DNA of 5,208 bases, taken from a candidate division FCPU426 bacterium (lineage in GTDB: Bacteria > Oederibacteriota > PGYV01 > Palsa-1178). The stretch is taken from contig PMTB01000104.1 of the NCBI GenBank assembly GCA_003167475.1, positions 1,749-6,956 on the forward strand, in the 5' to 3' direction. The notes under the pieces were generated by a model. That model was not told the origin of the DNA, made no database searches, and saw only the letters and a list, made by a program, of their open reading frames with translations. Below are positions 1 to 5,208 of this stretch, one piece after another; within the stretch, counting starts at the first letter, position 1; the number at the start of each line of letters is the position of its first letter. Both the position numbers and the translations under genes were made by a program.

Positions 1-101
1 CCGCTGATATCACTGTAAATACCGGAAAAATGAGCGTTTTACAGGCGGCAAAAGAAGTTATAAAAAAGGCGGGTATAAAGGTTGAAAAAAATAAGGCTTG
101 A
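1..101 (+). CDS. aroK: Shikimate kinase, C-terminal end (partial)
   Basis: Only the last 32 codons are visible, in the frame starting at base 3 and ending with TGA at 99-101. The fragment begins ADITVNTGKMSVLQAAKEVI. This resembles the C-terminus of shikimate kinases, where an 'ADxxVdT' strand is followed by a 'S...A...I' terminal helix. Shikimate kinase phosphorylates shikimate with ATP at the 3-hydroxyl in the cytoplasm, the fifth step of the chorismate pathway. The ATP-binding P-loop and the shikimate-binding residues lie outside the window, so identity rests on this short tail plus the adjacent aroB; aroK-aroB pairs are common in bacteria. Its end overlaps the start of aroB by 20 nt, implying one transcript and coupled translation. 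Another short kinase tail cannot be excluded. Confidence 0.7.
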   Translation, partial: ADITVNTGKMSVLQAAKEVIKKAGIKVEKNKA

Positions 102-1191
102 ACTTAAGGATGATGCCTACAATATTTACATAGGCAGCGGAATACTCGCGGAAGCGGGACGGCTGCTTGCGGCGATTACGGGACGGCAAAAGGCCATGAT
201 AGTCAGCAATAAAAAAGTATACACGCTCCATGGGAAGAAGCTTTTTCAAAGCCTCTTAAAGTATTTTGATGTGTCTGTTTTTCTCATGCCGGACGGTGAA
301 AGGTATAAGACGATAGACACTGTAAAAAAAATATATGACGCCGCCGCCCGGGCAAGGCTGGACAGGAAAAGCGTTATAGTGGCGCTCGGCGGCGGAGTGG
401 TGGGTGATACGGCCGGGTTTGCGGCCGCAACTTATATGCGGGGGATCAAAGTCATGCAGGTGCCAACGTCATTGCTGGCAATGGCAGACTCTTCCATAGG
501 GGGAAAAACAGGCGTTGATCTTAAAGCCGGAAAGAACCTTGCCGGGGCGTTCCATCAGCCCGCGCTGGTGCTGATGGACATTGACACTCTGCAGACGCTT
601 CCTAAGGGAGAATTCATAAACGGCATGGGAGAAGTGATAAAGCACGGTATCATCATGGACGCGGAGTTCTTTAATTACATCAAAACCAACGCGGGCAAAA
701 TACTGGAAAAAGACAAAAACACGCTTTTGAGTATGGTGGAAAAGTCCGCGCTTTGCAAAACTAAAATAGTGTCACAAGACGAAAAGGAAATGTCGGGTTT
801 AAGGGCAATACTGAATTATGGCCACACAATAGGGCATGCAATCGAGGCTGAAACCGGCTATAAGGGTTTAAAACACGGGGAAGCTGTGGCCATAGGCATG
901 GCAGCCGCGGCCAGGATTGCAGGAGCCATGGGATTGTGCTCTCAGGACACGGTAAACGGGCAAATTAAAGTGCTTAATTCGTTTAATTTAATCAAACCTT
1001 TAAAGAAGTTGAAAACAGGCAATATAATCAAAAGGTTATATAATGACAAGAAAGTAAAAGACGGCAAAATAATATTTATATTGACAAAGAAAATAGGTCA
1101 TGCTAAATTGAATGAAACTGTACCTATTGCCATTATTAAAGCGGAGCTAAAGAGAATTTTGTCAGAGGCGGCACAAGGAGGAATTTTGTAA
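82..1191 (+). CDS. aroB: 3-dehydroquinate synthase
   Basis: Cytoplasmic enzyme converting 3-deoxy-D-arabino-heptulosonate 7-phosphate to 3-dehydroquinate, the second step of the shikimate pathway, using NAD+ and a divalent metal (Zn or Co). At 369 residues it has normal family length. Visible hallmarks are the NAD-binding GGGVVGD at residues 103-109, the PTSLLAMADSSIGGKTGVD block at 128-146, and metal ligands expected at E184 (GEVIKHG), H248 (NYGHTIGH) and H265 (KHGEAV). R240 before the NYGH motif and the late DKK...G segment at 322-328 are also typical. All key residues are present, so it should be active. The start is TTG at 82-84: the product then begins MKKIRLEL, matching the usual N-terminal strand, whereas the next in-frame ATG (M39) would remove that part of the fold. 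The start lies inside the upstream kinase gene, with a purine-rich GGCGGG about 10 nt before it. The stop shares its last A with the next ATG (TAATG). Confidence 0.96.
   Translation: MKKIRLELKDDAYNIYIGSGILAEAGRLLAAITGRQKAMIVSNKKVYTLHGKKLFQSLLKYFDVSVFLMPDGERYKTIDTVKKIYDAAARARLDRKSVIVALGGGVVGDTAGFAAATYMRGIKVMQVPTSLLAMADSSIGGKTGVDLKAGKNLAGAFHQPALVLMDIDTLQTLPKGEFINGMGEVIKHGIIMDAEFFNYIKTNAGKILEKDKNTLLSMVEKSALCKTKIVSQDEKEMSGLRAILNYGHTIGHAIEAETGYKGLKHGEAVAIGMAAAARIAGAMGLCSQDTVNGQIKVLNSFNLIKPLKKLKTGNIIKRLYNDKKVKDGKIIFILTKKIGHAKLNETVPIAIIKAELKRILSEAAQGGIL
1175..1181 (+). promoter_or_regulatory. Strong ribosome binding site for the TPR-Roadblock gene
   Basis: AAGGAGG is a full Shine-Dalgarno match, 9 nt before the ATG at 1191. 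It lies inside the last codons of aroB. It fixes the start at 1191 rather than the in-frame ATG at 1206, and suggests that this gene is well translated on its own in addition to coupling through the TAATG overlap. Confidence 0.85.
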
Positions 1192-2513
1192 TGGCGTATG
1201 ATGCCATGGCTGAAGTGGAAGAACTTAAGAAAAAGCTTGCGCAAAATCCCGACTCCTTGATCTTTGTCCCGTTGGCAGACGCTTACAGGAAGGCAGGGCA
1301 GTTTCAGGAAGCGATTGATGTGTGCAAAAAGGGACTTGAAAAACACCCTGCCTACATGTCGGCGAGGGTCGTTCTTGGCAGGATTTACGGCGAGAAAAAC
1401 ATGCTCGAAGAAGCCGTTGTTGAACTGCAAAAGGTTGAAAAAGCGGATGTGGACAATATCATGGTCCATTCCATGCTTGGCAATGTATATCTCAAAAAAA
1501 AAATGTACGCGGAAGCAGTGAGCCAGTTCCAGAGGGTGCTCGCGCTTAACCCGGACGATACGGAAACACAGGAAAAGCTGGAAGAGGCGCTTGCCGCGAA
1601 GCAGGAACCCTCCGCAAAAGCCGCGGAACCGGCCAAACCGGCTGAAGCAGCAAAGCCTGCGGAACCGGCAAAACATGCCGAAGCTCCAAAGCCGCAGACC
1701 GCTCCGAAAGCGGAGCCTGAAAAAGCTGCGGACCCGAAACCTGACGTGCAGAAAAACATGAAAGTCGCGGAATTATACACGAAAAAAGAGGAATTTGACA
1801 AAGCAATCGAAATATACAAGGAAATACTCGACCGGGACCAGGAAAATATAATAGTTTCACAGCGGCTCAGGGAAGTTTATGATCTGAAGGAAAAGAAAGT
1901 CATGAAAGATAAGGCAAAACCGGCTGAGCAGCCCAACAAGATCGACCTTGATAAGTTCACCACTGAGGATATTCTCGGGCTCATGAAAGAGGCGGTGGAG
2001 AACGACAGCGTGGACGATAAACCGCAGGCACAATACGTGAAACAACCGGAAGCGGAGAAGCCGGCGGCTGAAGTTAAAAAAACGGAAGCTAAGGCATTGG
2101 CCGAGCCCAGGCATGAAGACAGGGCGGAAACTGCGGCCGCGAAGATAGACCCGGAAAAAGGGAAACAGCTGGAAAAAGTGCTCATGGACCTGAGTAATGT
2201 CGACGGGATGGTGGGGAGTTTCTTCCTGCTGCGTGACGGCTCAATAGTCGCGAGCGTCCTTCCAAAAAGTATAAACGCGGGCGAGATAGGAAAACTCATA
2301 GCGTCGATAGTGGAAAAAACCGAGGAATCGGTCAAGAATATGAACCAGGGCAAGCTGAACCAGGTTGTCATATCATCGGAAACCGGACAACTGCTTTTTA
2401 CCGAAGTTTTGAACGGAGTATTGTTCATGATAGGCAATGAACAGATAAATGTGGGCAAGATGCGCCTCATCTTAAAAGACGTGATAGACAATATCAAGCG
2501 CGTCCTTGCGTAA
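1191..2513 (+). CDS. TPR protein with C-terminal Roadblock/LC7 domain
   Basis: A 440-residue protein with no signal peptide or membrane segment, so probably cytoplasmic. Residues 20-121 form three TPR units, with typical A..Y...G...EAI and LG..Y.....Y.EAV patterns and helix-ending (N/H)P. An Ala/Pro/Lys/Glu-rich linker covers about 136-185. A fourth TPR-like pair follows at 188-233 (KVAELYTKKEEFDKAIEIY), then a second charged linker at about 236-320. Residues 321-440 read as a Roadblock/LC7 domain: NVDGMVGSFFLLRDGSIVA at 336-354, core GKLNQVVISSE at 387-397, and a final amphipathic helix. Roadblock/LC7 domains form dimeric platforms; bacterial members such as MglB act on Ras-like GTPases, and TPRs bind protein partners. 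The exact role here is unknown; an adaptor or scaffold is my inference. The next gene encodes a single Roadblock domain with the same core motif, so the two products may heterodimerise. Start chosen by the strong ribosome binding site and the TAATG junction with aroB. Confidence 0.9.
   Translation: MAYDAMAEVEELKKKLAQNPDSLIFVPLADAYRKAGQFQEAIDVCKKGLEKHPAYMSARVVLGRIYGEKNMLEEAVVELQKVEKADVDNIMVHSMLGNVYLKKKMYAEAVSQFQRVLALNPDDTETQEKLEEALAAKQEPSAKAAEPAKPAEAAKPAEPAKHAEAPKPQTAPKAEPEKAADPKPDVQKNMKVAELYTKKEEFDKAIEIYKEILDRDQENIIVSQRLREVYDLKEKKVMKDKAKPAEQPNKIDLDKFTTEDILGLMKEAVENDSVDDKPQAQYVKQPEAEKPAAEVKKTEAKALAEPRHEDRAETAAAKIDPEKGKQLEKVLMDLSNVDGMVGSFFLLRDGSIVASVLPKSINAGEIGKLIASIVEKTEESVKNMNQGKLNQVVISSETGQLLFTEVLNGVLFMIGNEQINVGKMRLILKDVIDNIKRVLA
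1623..1694 (+). repeat. Two tandem 36-bp units encoding the Ala/Pro-rich linker
   Basis: Two adjacent 36-bp units, 1623-1658 and 1659-1694, are identical at 29 of 36 bases by my count. They encode AEPAKPAEAAKP and AEPAKHAEAPKP (residues 145-168 of the TPR-Roadblock protein; 10 of 12 identical). The unit keeps the reading frame, so gain or loss would change linker length in 12-residue steps. Similar but more degenerate A/P/K/E sequence continues to about base 1739. Confidence 0.75.
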
Positions 2514-2535
2514 GGCGCGGAAGGATAACTGATAC

Positions 2536-2892
2536 ATGGATTTTAAAAGTTTACTTCAGAAAATAGTAGAGAATGTGGACGGGGCCATCGGCGCCGCGGT
2601 AATAGGCGAAGACGGCATAGCCATAGACAAGTTCTCCGCGAAGAGCGAGTTTGATATCACGGCCGCGGGCGCGGAGTACTCTACCATAATCTCCAGCGCC
2701 AGAAAAGCGTCCACAAGCTTCGGCCTGGGCAAGACCAACGAAGTCCTCATATCCACGGAAAAAGCCACTATGATCATGATGGTCGTCGGCACAAGTTACT
2801 TTGTGACACTCGCCTTAAGCCTGGACGGGAACTTAGGACGCGGAAGGCTGGAACTGAAAAAAGCCATCCCGGAACTGGAAAAGTTACTTTAA
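2536..2892 (+). CDS. Stand-alone Roadblock/LC7 domain protein (MglB-like fold)
   Basis: A 118-residue protein that is a single Roadblock/LC7 domain. It opens with an amphipathic helix (FKSLLQKIVENVDG), then strands around GAAVIGEDGIAID (18-31), a long central helix, the core GKTNEVLISTE at 65-75, a hydrophobic strand MIMMVVGTSYFVTLAL (79-94), and a final helix introduced by NLGRGRLELKKA (99-110). The NLG.xRxxLkkA ending is typical of the family. Bacterial relatives, MglB among them, are homodimers that regulate small Ras-like GTPases; whether this one does is unknown and no GTPase gene is visible. It shares VDG..G.....DG and GK.N.V.IS.E with the C-terminal domain of the preceding gene, pointing to common ancestry or duplication. 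The start ATG has GGAAGGA at 2519-2525, 10 nt upstream; the gap to the preceding gene is 22 nt. The stop directly abuts the next ATG. Confidence 0.9.
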   Translation: MDFKSLLQKIVENVDGAIGAAVIGEDGIAIDKFSAKSEFDITAAGAEYSTIISSARKASTSFGLGKTNEVLISTEKATMIMMVVGTSYFVTLALSLDGNLGRGRLELKKAIPELEKLL

Positions 2893-3681
2893 ATGTTTGG
2901 CAGGGCGCTCACCCGCACTTTCTGGGTATTCTACGACAATCTTTTCAAGGGCCTCATGCTCAATGTCCTCCTTTTCTTCATTTATCTTCCCGTATTTGTC
3001 TTTATCTTTAAGACCCACATGTTCATTTCCATATTCATAATGTTGTTCATATGGCATTTGACAACCCCCGCAGTCATGCATTTCTGGGGAAAGGTCATAC
3101 GCCAGGAAGACCGTAAAAATGTGTTCCTGGAGCTTTGGGAGGGTATAAGGTTTTTCAGCTTAAAGGGCGCGGCAATGTTCCTTATAAACTGCCTGGCCGC
3201 TTACGTGGTTTATATAAGCGTTATTTTTTACAAATCGCATTCTTCCAACGTTTTTTTTGCCGTTCTCAGGGGCATAGGCATCTGGTTTGCCTTTACGTAC
3301 CTGCTGATGCAGATCTTCCTTTTTCCCATTATGGTGCTCGACGAAAAAAGGCGGATGCTGATCTCCTATAAAAAATCCCTGATCATGCTTGTGTCGGCCC
3401 CGTTCTCATCCATAGGCATTCTTGCCGTGATCTCTTACCTGATGATACTGCTGTGGCCGCTTGTTTTCGGGATTGGCGGACCGCAGGCAAACGGTTTCCT
3501 CGCCGGCTTTATGCTCTTTCCGGTGTTCCTCATGCCTTTTTTATCACTGATGTTCATTATGATTCTCCAGCTTAACTGTGCGATACTCATATATGAAAAG
3601 CACAAGATCATGCCTGACCTAAAGGAAGCCTGGGAGGAAAAGAAATGGTCCAATCTCTTCAGGCCCTGGGAGGTAAAGTAA
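2893..3681 (+). CDS. Polytopic membrane protein, YesL/DUF624-like
   Basis: A 262-residue inner-membrane protein of uncertain function. Hydrophobic segments lie at about 20-40, 43-63, 89-112, 122-147, 170-193 and 200-232, giving about six membrane spans. An amphipathic start (FGRALTRTFWVFYDNLFKGLM) precedes the first span, and a short charged tail ends in LFRPWEVK (255-262). The 'FW..YDNLFKG...N' opening, the early 'P.V' in span one and a loop reading KVIRQEDRKNVFLELWEGIR resemble YesL/DUF624-type proteins, but I rate that family link as tentative. No enzymatic or transporter motif is visible. ATG at 2893 follows the TAA of the Roadblock gene with no spacer and only a weak purine run before it, so translation probably depends on reinitiation from that gene. 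This coupling suggests the Roadblock and membrane proteins are made in fixed ratio and may work together. Its stop overlaps the next start (TAATG). Confidence 0.8.
   Translation: MFGRALTRTFWVFYDNLFKGLMLNVLLFFIYLPVFVFIFKTHMFISIFIMLFIWHLTTPAVMHFWGKVIRQEDRKNVFLELWEGIRFFSLKGAAMFLINCLAAYVVYISVIFYKSHSSNVFFAVLRGIGIWFAFTYLLMQIFLFPIMVLDEKRRMLISYKKSLIMLVSAPFSSIGILAVISYLMILLWPLVFGIGGPQANGFLAGFMLFPVFLMPFLSLMFIMILQLNCAILIYEKHKIMPDLKEAWEEKKWSNLFRPWEVK
3667..3673 (+). promoter_or_regulatory. Ribosome binding site deciding the FtsB-like start
   Basis: TGGGAGG lies 7 nt before ATG 3681. It supports that start over an in-frame ATG at 3645, which would add 12 residues encoded entirely inside the end of the membrane-protein gene and has no comparable site. 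The chosen start also creates a TAATG junction like the one after aroB. Confidence 0.75.
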
Positions 3682-3983
3682 TGTCCGCCTGGAAGGTACG
3701 CAACGCTTTTTCCGGCAAAAGCCCGGATATAAAAAAGATATTTTATATAGTCATAATAGCGGTCGGAGCCATAGCGCTGCTGAAGAACGGCCTTACGTAT
3801 TTCAACGCCCGCGCGCACAGGGACGCCCTGAAGGTTGAGATAGAGGAACTCAAAGTGAAGAACGCGGAATCGGAAAAGAAGATAAAGGACATATATAATG
3901 ATAAGGAATTCGTGGAAAAAAAGGCCAGGGAAGAGCTTGGCATGGTAAAAGACGGGGAAACGGTCATAAAGATAAAAAAATGA
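3681..3983 (+). CDS. ftsB: FtsB/DivIC-like septum formation protein
   Basis: A 100-residue bitopic membrane protein. A short basic cytoplasmic N-terminus (1-19) leads into one membrane span at about 20-37 (FYIVIIAVGAIALLKNGL). A coiled coil follows at about 45-73 (LKVEIEELKVKNAESEKKI), then the family's conserved C-terminal motif DKEFVEKKAREELGMVKDGE at 74-93. Proteins of this type join FtsL and FtsQ/DivIB outside the membrane and help activate septal cell-wall synthesis. Length, topology and the 'EKxAREELGMVK.GE' box fit FtsB/DivIC well; which of the two names applies cannot be told from sequence. The start at 3681 is chosen from the TGGGAGG site and the TAATG overlap with the membrane-protein gene. 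All eleven Ile codons are ATA, unlike the mixed usage in neighbouring genes. It is the last gene of the apparent operon; an inverted repeat begins right after its TGA. Confidence 0.88.
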   Translation: MSAWKVRNAFSGKSPDIKKIFYIVIIAVGAIALLKNGLTYFNARAHRDALKVEIEELKVKNAESEKKIKDIYNDKEFVEKKAREELGMVKDGETVIKIKK

Positions 3984-4029
3984 ATACTTTAAAATCGCTC
4001 TTGAGGTCTTGTTTGCGATTTTAAAGTAT
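3984..4029. terminator. Perfect 15-bp inverted repeat, possible terminator
   Basis: ATACTTTAAAATCGC at 3984-3998 is exactly complementary to GCGATTTTAAAGTAT at 4015-4029, with a 16-nt loop that contains TCTTG twice (3999-4003, 4007-4011). It starts one base after the FtsB-like stop, where an operon terminator would be expected. The + strand lacks a T run after the stem (GTAAAAACCC follows); the only T's are inside the 3' arm. On the - strand the hairpin is followed within three bases by seven T's (complement of 3974-3980), so as an intrinsic terminator it looks better for right-to-left transcription. It could also be an RNA-stability hairpin or a protein-binding dyad. Confidence 0.5.
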
Positions 4030-4048
4030 GTAAAAACCCATATTGTCC

Positions 4049-4077
4049 TTGATTCCGGCATGAAAAAACACTATACT
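4049..4077 (+). promoter_or_regulatory. Sigma70-type promoter for the sensor gene
   Basis: TTGATT (4049-4054) and TATACT (4072-4077) are separated by exactly 17 nt. They match the housekeeping consensus at 4 of 6 and 5 of 6 positions. Transcription would start near 4084, giving a leader of about 40 nt before the GTG at 4123. The site lies in the only sizeable intergenic gap of the window, which supports it. Confidence 0.6.
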
Positions 4078-4122
4078 TTCGGTGTGGAAATTATACTGCA
4101 TGAAAGGCGGGCATAAACCATA

Positions 4123-5208
4123 GTGGATGTTTTTCAGGCCGCGTCAGTGATTCATTTCGCGCTTTTTGTGCTTTACCTGCTGTTTTCATTTTCTCTGTTT
4201 AGTTCAGGAAGGCTTGATCCCATAAAACTTTCGGTTTCGCTTCTTTTCTTTTACGTTTCTGTCTGGGCCCTTGGCAAGACAATGATGCATAATACCCGCA
4301 CGACCATGGAAACCGCCCGTATTGTGCTTGACCTGATTACACCCTTCAATATGATGTTTTTTCCCGGATTTTTAATGTTTGGACTTCTTTTTTGGATCAA
4401 ACCTGACGACAAAAAGGGATTTGCGCTTTTAGGGGCGGGGACGGCCGTGTTTGCGGCTATTGCGGTGGCCGCAGCCATTAACAGGGTTTTTATAATCGGG
4501 CAAAGCCCTTTTGGCTGGCTGGCGCTGAATAATCCCTCACTCGGGAATGCTTACAACATTTTTATATTATTGAACTGCGCCGTGATACTGCTCTCGCTTT
4601 TTTTGGGGCTGCTGAAAAGCGGCGACATTGTAAAAAGGCAGGCCATCCTTATTTCAGCGGTACTTATTGCCGTAATATCCGTCTATTATTTTTTTAAGGA
4701 CAACGTATTCCTGAACAATTCGGCGGATATACTAGGGCTGCCCGTGCTGGTGGGTTTTTATTTTTCCATGAGGGTATATGGCATGTTTGACTTTTCCCAC
4801 TCGGAGGCCGCCAGAACGGTTTTTGAGAATATAGGGGAATATATCGCCCTTACCGGAATAGACGGGAGGATCGAGCGGGCAGGGGGCCTTTTTGCGGTGA
4901 AGTGCGCCTGCTCGCGGGTGGCCGGGCAGAATATAAAACAGTGTTTTACGGACCCTTCAGCGGTGGCTTCCGTAATAAAGGATTGCCTTGAAAAAGGCGT
5001 GATACAGTCTGCGGAAGGGGTATTATATACCGACGATGCCCTGATACCGGCCAGCATCACGGCATCCCTGATCAGGCGGCTGAATTTTCCGATTGCCATA
5101 GCGTGGATAATTACCGACACAAGCGAAGCGTCAAAATTCGAAGAGGGGCTGAAAAAGTACAGCGCAGAACTTGAAGCCGAAGTGAAAAGGAGGATGGCGG
5201 ACCTGCTT
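4123..5208 (+). CDS. Membrane sensor protein, probable histidine kinase (5' part, runs off the window)
   Basis: An open frame of 362 codons with no stop before the window ends. Seven hydrophobic segments lie at about 5-26, 34-52, 74-92, 100-119, 144-164, 174-191 and 202-218. They close with FYFSMRVYGMFDF (212-224), which resembles the 'Y.i.ry.lfD' end of the 7TM input region found on many sensor histidine kinases. Residues about 230-335 look like a PAS domain (VFENIGEYIALTGIDGRI at 233-250, closing strand IAIAWIITDTSE at 324-335). The final KKYSAELEAEVKRRMADLL is the coiled signalling helix that normally leads to the dimerisation domain. The catalytic half lies beyond the window, so a diguanylate cyclase or phosphatase output remains possible. 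Start: an in-frame TAA at 4114-4116 leaves GTG 4123 as the first usable codon, with GAAAGGCGG at 4102-4110, a rather long 12 nt upstream. It appears to be expressed separately from the preceding operon. Confidence 0.78.
   Translation, partial: MDVFQAASVIHFALFVLYLLFSFSLFSSGRLDPIKLSVSLLFFYVSVWALGKTMMHNTRTTMETARIVLDLITPFNMMFFPGFLMFGLLFWIKPDDKKGFALLGAGTAVFAAIAVAAAINRVFIIGQSPFGWLALNNPSLGNAYNIFILLNCAVILLSLFLGLLKSGDIVKRQAILISAVLIAVISVYYFFKDNVFLNNSADILGLPVLVGFYFSMRVYGMFDFSHSEAARTVFENIGEYIALTGIDGRIERAGGLFAVKCACSRVAGQNIKQCFTDPSAVASVIKDCLEKGVIQSAEGVLYTDDALIPASITASLIRRLNFPIAIAWIITDTSEASKFEEGLKKYSAELEAEVKRRMADLL

Noticed and set aside
1098..1676. 192-codon open frame on the - strand
   Set aside because: It lies opposite aroB and the TPR gene, is rich in Phe/Arg/Cys as expected from reading Lys/Glu/Ala-rich codons backwards, and shows no recognisable domain.
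1385..1819. 144-codon open frame on the - strand with Ala/Ser/Gly-rich sequence
   Set aside because: Its low-complexity product mirrors the Ala/Pro linker repeat on the other strand; no ribosome site or family features.
1877..2497. 206-codon open frame on the - strand
   Set aside because: Entirely antisense to the TPR-Roadblock gene, whose domains are clearly recognisable; Ser-rich composition is typical of a shadow frame.
3645..3680. Longer start for the FtsB-like gene at ATG 3645
   Set aside because: The extra 12 residues lie wholly in the previous gene's coding sequence, and the good ribosome site TGGGAGG is placed for ATG 3681.
3435..4061. 208-codon open frame on the - strand, spanning the FtsB-like gene and hairpin
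   Set aside because: It covers two well-supported + strand genes and the intergenic dyad; no motif, and the hydrophobic content follows from the membrane gene opposite.
4092..4097. Second TATACT as an alternative -10 element
   Set aside because: No acceptable -35 hexamer lies 16-18 nt upstream, unlike the TATACT at 4072.
4758..5120. 120-codon open frame on the - strand
   Set aside because: Opposite the PAS region of the sensor gene, which continues unbroken to the window end; no supporting motif.
1..5208. CRISPR arrays, tRNA or rRNA genes, insertion sequences, phage genes
   Set aside because: No spaced direct repeats, cloverleaf-like sequence, transposase motif or terminal inverted repeats were seen on either strand.

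Overview
The window is a tightly packed, co-directional stretch of bacterial chromosome with every supported gene on the + strand. It runs from the 3' end of a probable shikimate kinase gene into a complete aroB. Four genes of a different character follow: a TPR protein ending in a Roadblock/LC7 domain, a stand-alone Roadblock/LC7 protein, a polytopic membrane protein resembling the YesL/DUF624 type, and a small FtsB/DivIC-like division protein. Gaps are 22 nt or less and several junctions overlap, including two TAATG stop/start overlaps, so positions 1 to about 3983 look like one transcription unit with translational coupling.

That run is followed by a 139-nt intergenic region. It holds a perfect 15-bp inverted repeat just after the division gene and a good sigma70-type promoter (TTGATT, 17 nt, TATACT). 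The promoter reads into a GTG-started gene that leaves the window without a stop. Its 362 visible residues form seven membrane segments, a PAS-like domain and the start of a coiled signalling helix, as expected for the input half of a sensor histidine kinase.

The organism is a bacterium, judging by the Shine-Dalgarno sites, the FtsB/DivIC homologue, the promoter form and the aroK-aroB linkage. Base composition is moderate, with heavy use of ATA (Ile) and AGG (Arg). Roadblock and TPR proteins beside housekeeping genes suggest a poorly cultured phylum, but I cannot place it more precisely from sequence alone.

The part most worth attention is the TPR-Roadblock / Roadblock / membrane protein / FtsB-like cluster. 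Roadblock/LC7 proteins in bacteria (MglB is the known case) regulate small Ras-like GTPases in polarity and motility. Here two such domains share a core motif and sit next to a membrane protein and a division protein, with no GTPase visible. A link between a Roadblock module and the envelope or divisome is a reasonable inference from this layout but is not shown by it.
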